Source: Actinoplanes sp. SE50/110 (GTDB lineage: Bacteria; Actinomycetota; Actinomycetes; Mycobacteriales; Micromonosporaceae). From it: a DNA stretch of 64,000 bases. The notes under the pieces are model-generated. The model searched no databases. It saw only the letters and a program-made list of their open reading frames with translations, and had not been told where the DNA came from. The translations under genes were made by a program, and so were the position numbers. Where the stretch lies: the NCBI RefSeq assembly GCF_900119315.1, contig NZ_LT827010.1:7124001-7188000 (forward strand), written 5' to 3'. How positions within the stretch are numbered: position 1 is the first letter of the stretch; each line of letters opens with the position of its first letter. This document shows positions 8,128-17,349 of this stretch, in pieces.

Positions 8128-11100
8128 TCACGACGCCTGCGGTGTCGGCTGCAAGAGCGGATCGTTCTGGTTCAGAACCGGATCCGGCGTTGCGCCCACC
8201 GGGCCCGGATGCTGATCCACCTTGCCCCGCTCATCGGTGATCTCGTCACGCACCTTGATGCTGACCGTCGATCCGTCCGCACACTTCTGCGCGCCCTTCG
8301 TCCCGGCCTCCGCCTGGTCGGTCCCGGCATCCGGCAGCGCATCCGCGGCCACCTGATCGACCGCGCAACCGGGGAGGCCGACCGCCAGGTCCAGAGTGAA
8401 CTCATCACGCCGCCAGCAGGTGTAGGTGCCCTCCTCGGCCTTGATCGGCGACTCCGGGCAGCCGGCCACCTTCCACGGCGACCAACCGGCCTCGGTCAGC
8501 GCCTTGCTGTAGGCCTCGGTCGTCTCCTTGAACGGCCGCTGCGATTCGGTCGTGCGCTCCCGGAACCGGCAGTCGCCGAAACACCAGCGGCTGCCGCTGT
8601 TCTTGTCGTCCGGCTTCTGATCGGCCCAGGACGGCACGTTCAGCGCGTCCAGCGAGGCGAAGACCGGGTCGCTGCTGACCGCGCGGATCCCGAAGAAGGC
8701 GGGCAGCACCAGCAACACGACCGCGGCCAGCGTGGTCAGGGTGATCAGCCGCAGGCGGCGCTGCGACCGGAGCTTCTGCCGAAGCTCCGACAGACCACGC
8801 TCCGGTTCGCCGCCGGGCCCGCTGTCCATTCCGGTCCGATTGCGCGGTACGCCGGCAGCACTCCCGGCGCGGGCAACCGCGATGGTGCCGGTGCCCTTGC
8901 CACCCTCGTCCCGGAAACCGTCCCCGTCCCCACTCCCGGACCCGTCCCCGCCTTCGAACCCGTCGCCGCTCCCCGGCCCGAACCCGTCGCCGCTCCCCGG
9001 CCCGAACCCGTCACCGCTCCCCGGCCCGAACCCGTCGCCGTTCCCCGGGCCGAACCCGTCACCGCTCCCCGGACCGAACCCGTCGCCGCTCCCCGGACCG
9101 AACCCGTCACCGCTCCCCGGACCGAACCCGTCGTTCCGGCCCTGGCCTGGGACCGAAGCCTTGCCCGTCCCCTTGCCCGTCGCGGGGACCGGAGCGCCGC
9201 CCGGCACCGAGGCCGATCCCGCACCCCGCTGTGCCACAGCGGCCGCACCCGCGTTCCCGGGCATCGCGACCGAGGCCGCTCCCCGCGGGGCGTTGCCCGA
9301 ACCGGTCGCGTCCGCGCCGTTCCCCGGCACACCGGCGGCACCTCGCGGCGGCAGACCACCCGGACCACCGGGCTCGCGCCCGTTCCCGGGCACACCCGCG
9401 GCACCCCGCGGCGGCAGACCGCTCGGACCACCGGCCTCCGGCCCGTTCCCGGGCACCGAAGCCGCGCCCCGCCCGGGCAGACCGCTCGAAGCACCCGCCT
9501 CGAGGTCGACCGGATCGCCCTGACCCGGCACAGCGACCGACGCCGCGCCCCGGTTCGGGCCGCCCGGGCCGTTCCGGGGCACGCTTGCCGCGCCACGACC
9601 CGGTCCGGTCGGACCGTTCGGGCCGCGGAGATCGCCGGGACCACCCACGCCGCCGGGACCGTTCGGAACCCCCGGGCCGCCGGGCCCGCCGGAACCACCA
9701 GGCCCGCTGCCCGGCACGCCCGCCGTACCGCGACCCGGGCCACCGGGGCCGGTGCCCGGCGCGCTCGCCGCGCCACGACCCGCGGTGCCCGGACCACCCG
9801 GACCACCAGGCCCGCCCGGTACACCGGCCGCGCCACGACCCGGACCACCCGGGCCGCCGCCCGGTACACCCGCCGCAGCACGACCCGGACCACCTGGGCC
9901 GCCACCGGGTACGCCTGTTACACCACCGGGACCGTTACCCGGCATACTCGCCGCACCACGACCTGGACCGCCGGAGCCGGTGCCGGGCACGCCTGCCGCA
10001 CCACGACCCGGACCACCGGGAACATTCCGGGGCGCGCCGTTGCCCGGAATCCGCGTCGAAGCGCTACCCGGCCCCTCCAGTCCCGGGATCGCACCGGCGG
10101 CCGCGGCACCCGCCGTCGCAGCGCCGCCCCCGCGCCGCGGACCGCCGCCACGCGGTCCGGGCGCCGGCGAGACCGGCCCGCTCGGCGTACCGGTACCGGC
10201 CGGGAAACCCTGACTCTGCTCGGGCCCCTGTCCGTGGCGACCGGTCGGCGCCTCGCCCGGGAAGTCCTGCCCATACTCCGGCTCGGCCCCGTGCCGGCCT
10301 GCCGGGGAGCCCTGGTCTCGCCTCGGACCACGCCCGTCCCCGGCACCCTGCTCCGGCACCGCCCGGCGACGACGACCCCGCGAAGTCGGCTCCGGTCCAC
10401 CGGCACCGGCCGGGAAGGCCTGACTGGACTCCGGCCCAGCCCCGCCGGGGAACGCTTGCCCGTGTTCCGGCCCACCCAGCCCGGCACGGAAGCTCTGACT
10501 CTGCTCAGGACCACCCATGCCCGCCGGGAAACCCTGACTCCGCTCCGGCGAGCCCATGCCCGCCGGAAAACCCTGACTCCGCTCCGGCGAACCGGCACCC
10601 GCCGGGAAACCCTGGCTCCGTTCGGGCGAGCCCATGCCCGCCGGGAAACTCTGGCTCTGCTCGGGCGAACCGGCACCCGCCGGGAAACCCTGGCTCCGTT
10701 CGGGCGAGCCCATGCCCGCGGAGGTGTCGGCCGTTACGCGAGCGTCCTGCGGCTCGCCGCGGCCGCGACGCCCCGGGCCGGGCTGACCCGGCACGGAAAC
10801 GCTGCCCTGGCCGGGGATGATCGAGCCGGTCTGGCTGCGCCGATCGGTGGTGAAGCCGTCCTCGTCCGGCTGCAGCTGACCGTTGCCGCCGCGCGGGGCG
10901 GGCGGCTGGATGACTCCGGAGGTGCTTTCCGCCATCGCGCCGGCCCGTCCGGGCATGGCCGGAGAACGCTTTCCCTGCCGTCCCGGAACCACCGGCGGCG
11001 GCACCGCCGCAGCCGCGCGAATCGGCCGCCCATCTCCGGGCCCGGTCCGCCGGGGCCCGGGCACACCGGCTCCGGGCATGCCGGCCGCGCCAGGCCCCCC

Positions 11101-13944
11101 GGGGCCGTCAGGCGTGCCGGACCCACCAGCCACTCCGGGCCGGCCCGGTCCCCCGGCCACTCCCGGCCCGCCGGGCACCCCGGGCACCCCGGGTCCGTTG
11201 GGCACCCCGGGTCCGTTGGGCACCCCGGGTCCGTTGGGCGTTCCGAAGCCGTTGGGCGTTCCGGGTCCGTTGGGCGCCCCAGGTCCACCGGCGGCCCTGG
11301 GCCTGCCCGGCATTCCGGGTCCGCCAGGCACCTCAGGTCCACCGACCGCCCCGGGCCTGCCCGGCATTCCGGGTCCGCCGGCACCCCCCGGTCCACCGGG
11401 CACCCTCGGTCCGCCGGCCATGCCGGGTCCACCGGCTGCCTCATGCCGTCCGAGGTGCTGGTCGCGGGGGTCGGAACCGGCCGTGCCCGCCGCCTCGTGT
11501 CGCCCGGTGCCATGGTCCCGGGGGTCCGGACCGGCCGCACGACCCGCACGGCGGCCGGCGGGGCCACCCGCGGCACCGGCAGCCAGGCCGAACCGATCCT
11601 CCGGCTGCGCGTGCGCACCGGAAACGGGACGAGCGGAACCACCACGCATCCCCTCGGGATCAGCCGCGTGGGAACCCGAGACCGGACGCGCCGAACCACC
11701 ACGCATCCCCTCCGGACCAGCCGCATGCGAACCCGAAACCGGACGCGCCGAACCACCACGCATCCCCTCCGGACCAGCCGCATGCGAACCCGAAACCGGA
11801 CGCGCCGAACCACCACGCATCCCCTCCGGACCAGCCGCATGCGAACCCGAAACCGGACGCGCCGAACCACCACGCATCCCCTCCGGACCAGCCGCATGCG
11901 AACCCGAAACCGGACGCGCCGAACCACCACGCGTCCCCTCGGGGCCGGCAGCGTGCGAACCCGAAACCGGACGTGCCGAACCACCACGCGTCCCGTCGGG
12001 ACCGGCAGCGTGCGAGCCTGAGGTCGGCCGCGCCGCACCGCCGCGCGGGCCGTTCGGAGCGCCAGGGGTCGAGCTGTCGGGAGCCGCATGAGGGACCGGC
12101 GCGCCGGAGACCGGCTGCGGGCCGGTGCCACCGTAGACGCCGTCCGGCGCATGGTGTGGCCCCTGTGCACCGCTGCCGGGGCGGCCCTGGAAACCGTCGG
12201 CCGGCCGGGCGCCGTAAACCTCGGCCGGAGCGTTCGGACCGCTCTCGGCGCGGGATCGCCGGTTCCGTCCCCGCGCTCGGCCACCGGGATCGTCCGCACC
12301 GGGGCCACCGGACGTGGGACCGACCGGAATCGGACCGGTCTGGTAGACGCTCGGCGGCACCGTGTCGGTCCGATAGACGCTCGGCGGCACGGTGTCGGGC
12401 GGGAACCCGCCACCGACCGGCGGAATCGGCCCCGTCTGATAGACGGCGGGCGGGATCGGGCCGGACGGCTGAACGTCCACGGGCGCCGGGGCCGCCGCTG
12501 CACGGAACCGGTCACGCGCCGGGGCGGCCGGCGAGGTCGGTCGCACGCCGGGCGAGACCGGGCGTACGCCGGAAGTCATGCCTCTCGGATCCGGCCCCCC
12601 GGCCTGGACACCGGGGATCTCCGGAGCGTTACCGGAACGCGGTATCGCCGGTGACACCGACGGGTCGGGATATCCGGGTTGCCCCGCCGGTCCCGCCTGT
12701 GCCGGGAATCCCGGCTGACCGGGATCCACCTGCCGCCGACCGGCACCCGGCTCCGGCGAAACCCCGGCCCGCGCACCGGGCGGAACGGGCCCACCGGACC
12801 GCGCCCCCGGAGACACCGGCGCTCCCGGACCGCCGCGACGAGCCGGCGGCATCGCCCCGGACGGCATCTGGCCAGGCGGCATCTGATGCGGCCCAGCCCG
12901 ACCAGTATCCTGCTGGCCACCGGGCACCGGACCACCCGGCTGCGGCATCGACACGCCAGGCGGCATCTGCCCTTGCGGCCCGGAAGGCCCGCCAGGCGGC
13001 ATCTGCCCCTGCGGCCCGGGACGCCCGCCAAGCGGCATCTGCCCCTGCGGCCCGGGACGCCCGCCAGGCGGCACCTGGCCCTGAGGCCCGGGACGCCCAC
13101 CCGGCGGCACCTGGCCCTGCGGCGCGGGCTGCCCACCGGGCATCGGGCCGCCGCGCTGCCCAGGCATGCCAGGAGCCTGACCCGGCATACCGGGCGCACC
13201 GGGGTGTTGACCGGGCGGAACCGACGCGTTCGACCCCGGGTGGACCGACGCCACGCCCGGCCCCTGCCCGGCGACCGGTCCCTTGCGCCGCACCGGAGGC
13301 TGCTGCCCCGGCCCGACCACACCGGCGACAGCGGCACCCGCCACGACCGCGGGCCCACCGGGCATCTGCCCGCCCACCGGCGGCCGACCGCCGGCCTGCT
13401 GCGGTCCACCCTGGGGCTGCGGCCCACCCTGATACTGCTGCGGTCCACCCTGCGGCTGCGCCCCGCCACCCGGATAGGGCTGACCGCCCCCCGGCTGCTG
13501 CGGATGCCCACCCGGAAAAGCCTGCGCCCTCCGGCCCTGAGGTCCGCCGGGCTGCTGCGGCCCCTGCCCACCCGGCCGACCGGCCGCGTATTCACCGGAG
13601 GCGGCCTGCCATCCGGGTGCGGCGGCACCGGCGGCCGGGCCACCGTCCGTGTCGTCGCCCACGTCGAAGCCGCCGAAGACCGGCCCGCCGTCGTCGGGCG
13701 TCTCGTCCGGCCCGGGCGCCCTGCGACCGGACTTGCTCGTCCGGGCCTCACCGGGCAGCGTGCCGGGGCCGATCGCCTCGCCCTGCTGCTTGGCGGTGCG
13801 CAGGTCGTCGAGCCAGCCGGTCTCCTCGCGCGGGATCTCGATCGGCTCGGCCGGCTGTTCGGCACGGCCACGCCCGAAGCGGCGGCCCTTCTTGCCGCCC
13901 TGTCCGGCGTCGTCGTCGGGCCGTTCGGCACCCCGCGGTGTCAC
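8128..13944 (-). CDS. Giant Pro/Gly-rich single-pass membrane protein (1938 aa)
   Basis: The GTG start overlaps the rarA stop (GTGA). About 1700 residues of Pro/Gly/Gln/Ala-rich, collagen-like, probably disordered sequence precede one transmembrane helix (about residues 1731-1756). A 182-residue C-terminal domain follows, with six cysteines (two in WCFGDC) and a Trp-rich core (GWSPWKVAG), predicted outside the membrane. The cytoplasmic part holds at least four tandem-repeat blocks. A conserved short N-terminus (GWLDDLRTAKQQGEAIG) and the C-terminal domain look like the family core. Opposite-strand open frames up to 1270 residues are shadows of its GC-rich codons. Function unknown; the position next to rarA/alaS suggests a vertically inherited gene whose linker has expanded. 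Confidence 0.85.
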   Translation of the reverse strand: MTPRGAERPDDDAGQGGKKGRRFGRGRAEQPAEPIEIPREETGWLDDLRTAKQQGEAIGPGTLPGEARTSKSGRRAPGPDETPDDGGPVFGGFDVGDDTDGGPAAGAAAPGWQAASGEYAAGRPGGQGPQQPGGPQGRRAQAFPGGHPQQPGGGQPYPGGGAQPQGGPQQYQGGPQPQGGPQQAGGRPPVGGQMPGGPAVVAGAAVAGVVGPGQQPPVRRKGPVAGQGPGVASVHPGSNASVPPGQHPGAPGMPGQAPGMPGQRGGPMPGGQPAPQGQVPPGGRPGPQGQVPPGGRPGPQGQMPLGGRPGPQGQMPPGGPSGPQGQMPPGVSMPQPGGPVPGGQQDTGRAGPHQMPPGQMPSGAMPPARRGGPGAPVSPGARSGGPVPPGARAGVSPEPGAGRRQVDPGQPGFPAQAGPAGQPGYPDPSVSPAIPRSGNAPEIPGVQAGGPDPRGMTSGVRPVSPGVRPTSPAAPARDRFRAAAAPAPVDVQPSGPIPPAVYQTGPIPPVGGGFPPDTVPPSVYRTDTVPPSVYQTGPIPVGPTSGGPGADDPGGRARGRNRRSRAESGPNAPAEVYGARPADGFQGRPGSGAQGPHHAPDGVYGGTGPQPVSGAPVPHAAPDSSTPGAPNGPRGGAARPTSGSHAAGPDGTRGGSARPVSGSHAAGPEGTRGGSARPVSGSHAAGPEGMRGGSARPVSGSHAAGPEGMRGGSARPVSGSHAAGPEGMRGGSARPVSGSHAAGPEGMRGGSARPVSGSHAADPEGMRGGSARPVSGAHAQPEDRFGLAAGAAGGPAGRRAGRAAGPDPRDHGTGRHEAAGTAGSDPRDQHLGRHEAAGGPGMAGGPRVPGGPGGAGGPGMPGRPGAVGGPEVPGGPGMPGRPRAAGGPGAPNGPGTPNGFGTPNGPGVPNGPGVPNGPGVPGVPGGPGVAGGPGRPGVAGGSGTPDGPGGPGAAGMPGAGVPGPRRTGPGDGRPIRAAAAVPPPVVPGRQGKRSPAMPGRAGAMAESTSGVIQPPAPRGGNGQLQPDEDGFTTDRRSQTGSIIPGQGSVSVPGQPGPGRRGRGEPQDARVTADTSAGMGSPERSQGFPAGAGSPEQSQSFPAGMGSPERSQGFPAGAGSPERSQGFPAGMGSPERSQGFPAGMGGPEQSQSFRAGLGGPEHGQAFPGGAGPESSQAFPAGAGGPEPTSRGRRRRAVPEQGAGDGRGPRRDQGSPAGRHGAEPEYGQDFPGEAPTGRHGQGPEQSQGFPAGTGTPSGPVSPAPGPRGGGPRRGGGAATAGAAAAGAIPGLEGPGSASTRIPGNGAPRNVPGGPGRGAAGVPGTGSGGPGRGAASMPGNGPGGVTGVPGGGPGGPGRAAAGVPGGGPGGPGRGAAGVPGGPGGPGGPGTAGRGAASAPGTGPGGPGRGTAGVPGSGPGGSGGPGGPGVPNGPGGVGGPGDLRGPNGPTGPGRGAASVPRNGPGGPNRGAASVAVPGQGDPVDLEAGASSGLPGRGAASVPGNGPEAGGPSGLPPRGAAGVPGNGREPGGPGGLPPRGAAGVPGNGADATGSGNAPRGAASVAMPGNAGAAAVAQRGAGSASVPGGAPVPATGKGTGKASVPGQGRNDGFGPGSGDGFGPGSGDGFGPGSGDGFGPGNGDGFGPGSGDGFGPGSGDGFGPGSGDGFEGGDGSGSGDGDGFRDEGGKGTGTIAVARAGSAAGVPRNRTGMDSGPGGEPERGLSELRQKLRSQRRLRLITLTTLAAVVLLVLPAFFGIRAVSSDPVFASLDALNVPSWADQKPDDKNSGSRWCFGDCRFRERTTESQRPFKETTEAYSKALTEAGWSPWKVAGCPESPIKAEEGTYTCWRRDEFTLDLAVGLPGCAVDQVAADALPDAGTDQAEAGTKGAQKCADGSTVSIKVRDEITDERGKVDQHPGPVGATPDPVLNQNDPLLQPTPQAS
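8956..9123 (-). repeat. 24-bp tandem array, 7 copies (GDGFGPGS unit)
   Basis: Units begin every 24 bases from 8956 to 9100, with a partial copy at 9124. Each encodes the octapeptide GDGFGPGS, lying just before the transmembrane helix of the giant protein. Copies differ by only one or two bases, suggesting recent expansion. Confidence 0.95.
10479..10717 (-). repeat. 39-bp tandem array (GSPERSQGFPAGM unit)
   Basis: About five near-identical 39-base units (core 10517-10712), plus more divergent copies to about 10405, encode 13-residue repeats such as GSPERSQGFPAGM. Alternating A/M at the last position suggests duplication of a two-unit block. Confidence 0.9.
11635..12033 (-). repeat. 57-bp tandem array, 7 copies (19-residue unit)
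   Basis: Exact 57-base periodicity: units start at 11635, 11692, 11749, 11806, 11863, 11920 and 11977. Each encodes HAAGPEGMRGGSARPVSGS; the four central copies are essentially identical, and the end copies diverge (ADPEGM, PDGTRG). Confidence 0.95.
12960..13140 (-). repeat. 36-bp tandem array (collagen-like 12-residue unit)
   Basis: About five copies of a 36-base unit encode PPGGRPGPQGQM/V repeats in the N-terminal third of the giant protein. The Gly spacing is collagen-like but not a strict Gly-X-Y register. Confidence 0.85.
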
Positions 13945-15725
13945 GGCTGTTCCTCCCCGGCGGCGTCGCCGCGCTCGTCTGACCGTTCCCCGTCACTGCC
14001 GGCATCCGGCCCGGCCTGCGCCGTACCCGATCCCGTCGCCGTGCCGGCGGAACCTTCCGTCCCACCCGTGCCCGCCGAGGCAGACACCGCAACCCCACCG
14101 CTCGCCAGGTCCGAACCCGCACCCGGAGCACCACCGTCCGCCAGGACAGCCGCCGGACCCGAATCCGCACCACCGTCCGCCACCGGGGCCGGGCCGCCCG
14201 CCGCAACGGGCAACGAAGCAGGCACCGAGGCGGAAACCGCCACAGATCCTCCCGCCCCGCCGGCCTCCGGTGAGGAGGCCGCCGACGACTGTGACGCATC
14301 CGGAGCCGTTGCACCACCCGCCGCGCGGTCCGCACTGTCCGCCGAAGCGGCACGGGGCAGCCCCCGCACGATTCGGCGCAGGCGCGGCACCCGCTCCCCG
14401 ACGGCGCGTTCGGCCCCGTGTTCGGTCGGCCGATAGTAGTCGGTGCCGACGAGGTCGTCCGGGGCGTACTGCTGGCGGACGACGCCACGCGGGTCGTCGT
14501 GTGGGTAGCGGTATCCGCGGCCGTGTCCGAGGCCGCGCGCGCCGGAGTAGTGGGCGTCGCGCAGGTGGGTGGGCACCGCTGCGCCCCGCCCGGCACGGAC
14601 ATCGGTCATGGCCGCGCCGATCGCCGCGGTGACGCTGTTGGATTTGGGGGCGGTGGCCATGTGCACGACGGCCTGGGCGAGGTTGAGCTGGGCCTCGGGC
14701 ATGCCGATGAGCTGCACGGCCTGGGCGGCCGCGGTGGCCACGAGCAGGGCTTGCGGGTCGGCCATCCCGACGTCCTCGCTCGCGAAGATCACGATGCGCC
14801 GGGCGATGAACCGCGGGTCCTCGCCGGCGACGATCATGCGGGCGAGCCAGTGCAGCGCGGCGTCCGGGTCGCTGCCGCGCATGCTCTTGATGAACGCGCT
14901 GATGACGTCGTAGTGCGCGTCGCCGTCCCGGTCGTAGCGGACGGCTGCCACGTCGACTGCGCGCTCGGCGGTGGCCAGGTCGATCTCGGCGGAGCCCTGG
15001 GCGACCGCGGAACCGGCGGCCGCTTCCAGGGCGGTGAGTGCTTTGCGGACGTCGCCCGAGGCAAGGCGTACCACGTGGTCCTCTGCCTCGGGGGAAAGCG
15101 TGACCGCGCCACCCAGGCCGCGCTGGTCGGTGACCGCGCGCCGGATCAGGGCGCGCACGTCGGACTCCTCGAGGGCCTGCAGGGTGAGCAGCACACAGCG
15201 GGAGAGCAGGGGCGAGATGACCGAGAAGTACGGGTTTTCCGTGGTCGCGGCGAGCAGGGTGACCGTGCGGTCCTCGACGGCGGCGAGCAGCGAGTCCTGC
15301 TGGGTCTTGCTGAAGCGGTGCACCTCGTCGATGAACAGCACGGTCGGCGGGCCGCCGGCGCGGCGCTCGCGACGGGCCGTGTCGATCACCGCGCGCACGT
15401 CCTTGACCCCGGCGGTGAGCGCGGACATGGCCACGAACTTGCGGTCGGTGGCGTGCGCGACGAGGTGCGCGATGGTGGTCTTGCCGGTGCCGGGCGGCCC
15501 CCAGAGGATCACCGACATCGGGCTGGCGCCGGTGACCAGCTGCCGCAGCGGGGCACCGGGGGCGAGCAGATGCTGCTGGCCGACCAGCTCGTCGAGGCTG
15601 GCCGGGCGCATCCGGACGGGCAGCGGCGCGTCGGCCGCCGGGGCGCCGAAGCCGGCGGCGGCAGCGGTGTGCGCCGGCGGCGGCAGGTCCGGCTGCGCGA
15701 GGGAGAAAAGCCCGTCCGTTTCCAT
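13941..15725 (-). CDS. rarA: Replication-associated recombination protein A (RarA/MgsA)
   Basis: AAA+ ATPase acting at stalled replication forks. The core has Walker A GPPGTGKT (about residue 76), Walker B LFIDEVHR, sensor 1 ATTENPYFS, the arginine-finger region LLSRC, and the C-terminal MgsA domain (HWLARMIVAGEDPRFIARR, GMPEAQLNLAQA, DAHYSGA). After about residue 440 there is a tail of some 150 residues, almost pure Ala/Gly/Ser/Asp/Pro, absent from standard RarA (about 430-450 residues). The stop overlaps the start of the giant protein, so the two are translationally coupled. Confidence 0.95.
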   Translation of the reverse strand: METDGLFSLAQPDLPPPAHTAAAAGFGAPAADAPLPVRMRPASLDELVGQQHLLAPGAPLRQLVTGASPMSVILWGPPGTGKTTIAHLVAHATDRKFVAMSALTAGVKDVRAVIDTARRERRAGGPPTVLFIDEVHRFSKTQQDSLLAAVEDRTVTLLAATTENPYFSVISPLLSRCVLLTLQALEESDVRALIRRAVTDQRGLGGAVTLSPEAEDHVVRLASGDVRKALTALEAAAGSAVAQGSAEIDLATAERAVDVAAVRYDRDGDAHYDVISAFIKSMRGSDPDAALHWLARMIVAGEDPRFIARRIVIFASEDVGMADPQALLVATAAAQAVQLIGMPEAQLNLAQAVVHMATAPKSNSVTAAIGAAMTDVRAGRGAAVPTHLRDAHYSGARGLGHGRGYRYPHDDPRGVVRQQYAPDDLVGTDYYRPTEHGAERAVGERVPRLRRIVRGLPRAASADSADRAAGGATAPDASQSSAASSPEAGGAGGSVAVSASVPASLPVAAGGPAPVADGGADSGPAAVLADGGAPGAGSDLASGGVAVSASAGTGGTEGSAGTATGSGTAQAGPDAGSDGERSDERGDAAGEEQP

Positions 15726-15853
15726 CGCAACCGACAGTACCGGCCTCTCGGGGGCGATCCGAAATGCGAAAGCGCCGCCTGTGGATAAGCTCCCGGCCCG
15801 CTACGCACCGTTACTTCAGTGGGTGCGCGCGGGCCGGGTTCGGAGCCGGTGCG

Positions 15854-16069
15854 TCAGCCCCGGCCGGGGCGGCGGCCGTAGAACCGGCGGCCGGAACCGG
15901 AGCCGGTCGCCGGGCCGCGGCCGACACCCGCGAGGTAGAGCGACAGCAGCAGCAGGCCCAGCGACGCCATCGTCGGGAAGTTGATCAGGTTGGGCACGCC
16001 GAAGTTGTTGTTCAGCAGGTCAGAAAGAAAGTAGACGCCGAAGACGACGGCGGCGGCGATGGCGAGCAT
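15854..16069 (-). CDS. Small two-helix membrane protein (71 aa)
   Basis: Reads MLAIAAAVVFGVYFLSDLL, then a second hydrophobic stretch (ASLGLLLLSLYLAGVG) and an Arg-rich tail (RRFYGRRPGRG). Two transmembrane segments are clear; no family function is known to me. Its ATG shares one base with the MFS transporter stop (TGATG), so it is the last gene of the regulator-transporter operon. The longer open frame extending to 16639 merely overlaps the transporter. Confidence 0.75.
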   Translation of the reverse strand: MLAIAAAVVFGVYFLSDLLNNNFGVPNLINFPTMASLGLLLLSLYLAGVGRGPATGSGSGRRFYGRRPGRG

Positions 16070-17349
16070 CAGGTTCCTCCGGGGGTGAGAGCCGATGTCA
16101 GGCTGGTACCCCCGTCGATGGGTTCGTGAAACTTGGGTTTCACCAGATAGAGCGGTGCGGCGGCCGCGAGCACGATCGCCCCGGCCACGATCGCGACGCT
16201 GGTGCTGACACTCTGCGCGACCGCGGTGAGCAGGATCGCGCCGATCGCGAAGCCGGGCTGGCTGGCCATCGAGCTGAGCGACAGCAGACTGGTGCGGTAT
16301 TCGCCCTCGGCCTGCCGGTGCATCAGCGCGTTGTGCACCGGATTGGCCGCGCCGTGCACCGCATAGGTGAGCAGGAAGCCGGTGACCACCCCGGCCGGGC
16401 CGGCCAGGACGCCCATCCCCACCACCGTGGCGCCCTGCAGCAGGCGCAGCGTGAAGCCGGTCCGGGGTGCGCCGATCCGCCGGACGAGCAGGGGGATCAG
16501 GGCCGCGCCGGCGGCCGACGCGCCCCACGCGGCCGAGCTGACCGGTCCCATCAGTGAGGCGGCGGCGTCCTTGTCGGCCAGCACCTCGCTGAGCCGGATC
16601 GGCATCAGCTTCTCGAAGGAGACCATCCCGAAGCTCCACAGGATCTCCACCGCGATCAGCGCGAGCACCACCCGGGAGCGGCGGGCCAGGCGAAGCGCCG
16701 AGCCGATCGCGATCGGCACCCCGCGGATCGAGGCGGACAGTGCGGCCAGGCCGAGAGCGGGCCGCTCCTCGTGCATGAGCACCGCGATCGCCACCGTGCT
16801 GAGCAGACTGAGCAGGATGGACAGCGCCACCGGCACGGTGAGCGCGCTGACCGGCCCGATCGGCCCGAGCCAGACCAGGCCGCCGCTGATCAGGGCGCCG
16901 CCGGCGATGCCGAGGCTGAGCACCACCTCACCGTGGCTGAGCCCGGTCTCGATGTCGGCGTTCCGGTCCGCCGCCAGCGACTCGTCGACGAACCAGGAGT
17001 CCAGCGGGCCGCTGTCCAGCGCCCGGAAGACGCCCTGCAGCATCCAGGCCACGGCGAAGAACCCGACCGTGTGGGCGACGCAGTACAGACTCAGCGAGAC
17101 CAGGTTGACCGCGCCGGCCAGCAACAGCACCGGGCGGCGGCCGAGCGCGTCGGCGAATCCGCCGGTCGGCAGTTCCAGCACCATGACGGTGACGCCCTGG
17201 ACGGCGGTGACCACGCCGGCCTGGGCGATGGTGAGTCCGCGTTCCAGCGGGAGCAGCACCAGCACCGGGATGGTCAGGCCGACGGGGAGCCAGCGGAGCG
17301 TGATCAGGATCAGGTAGCGCAGGCGGACCTGGCGTGCCGGAAGGCTCAT
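16069..17349 (-). CDS. MFS transporter
   Basis: A 426-residue major facilitator superfamily protein with about 12 hydrophobic segments. The motif-A-like loop GGFADALGRRPVLLLAG lies between helices 2 and 3. It resembles drug-efflux type MFS permeases. The start at 17349 overlaps the regulator stop by ATGA; a longer open frame to 18024 would run through the regulator gene in another phase and is rejected. Substrate unknown; coupling to an ArsR-type repressor suggests inducible export of a small toxic molecule (inference). Confidence 0.88.
   Translation of the reverse strand: MSLPARQVRLRYLILITLRWLPVGLTIPVLVLLPLERGLTIAQAGVVTAVQGVTVMVLELPTGGFADALGRRPVLLLAGAVNLVSLSLYCVAHTVGFFAVAWMLQGVFRALDSGPLDSWFVDESLAADRNADIETGLSHGEVVLSLGIAGGALISGGLVWLGPIGPVSALTVPVALSILLSLLSTVAIAVLMHEERPALGLAALSASIRGVPIAIGSALRLARRSRVVLALIAVEILWSFGMVSFEKLMPIRLSEVLADKDAAASLMGPVSSAAWGASAAGAALIPLLVRRIGAPRTGFTLRLLQGATVVGMGVLAGPAGVVTGFLLTYAVHGAANPVHNALMHRQAEGEYRTSLLSLSSMASQPGFAIGAILLTAVAQSVSTSVAIVAGAIVLAAAAPLYLVKPKFHEPIDGGTSLTSALTPGGT

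Noticed and set aside
8209..12021. Long plus-strand open frame of 1270 residues opposite the giant gene
   Set aside because: It mirrors the tandem repeats of the minus-strand gene, is Arg/Thr-rich without domains, and lacks a ribosome site. High GC makes long antisense frames common.
11635..12033. Regular repeats considered as a CRISPR array
   Set aside because: Repeats are directly adjacent without spacers, in frame with a coding gene, and no cas gene is nearby.
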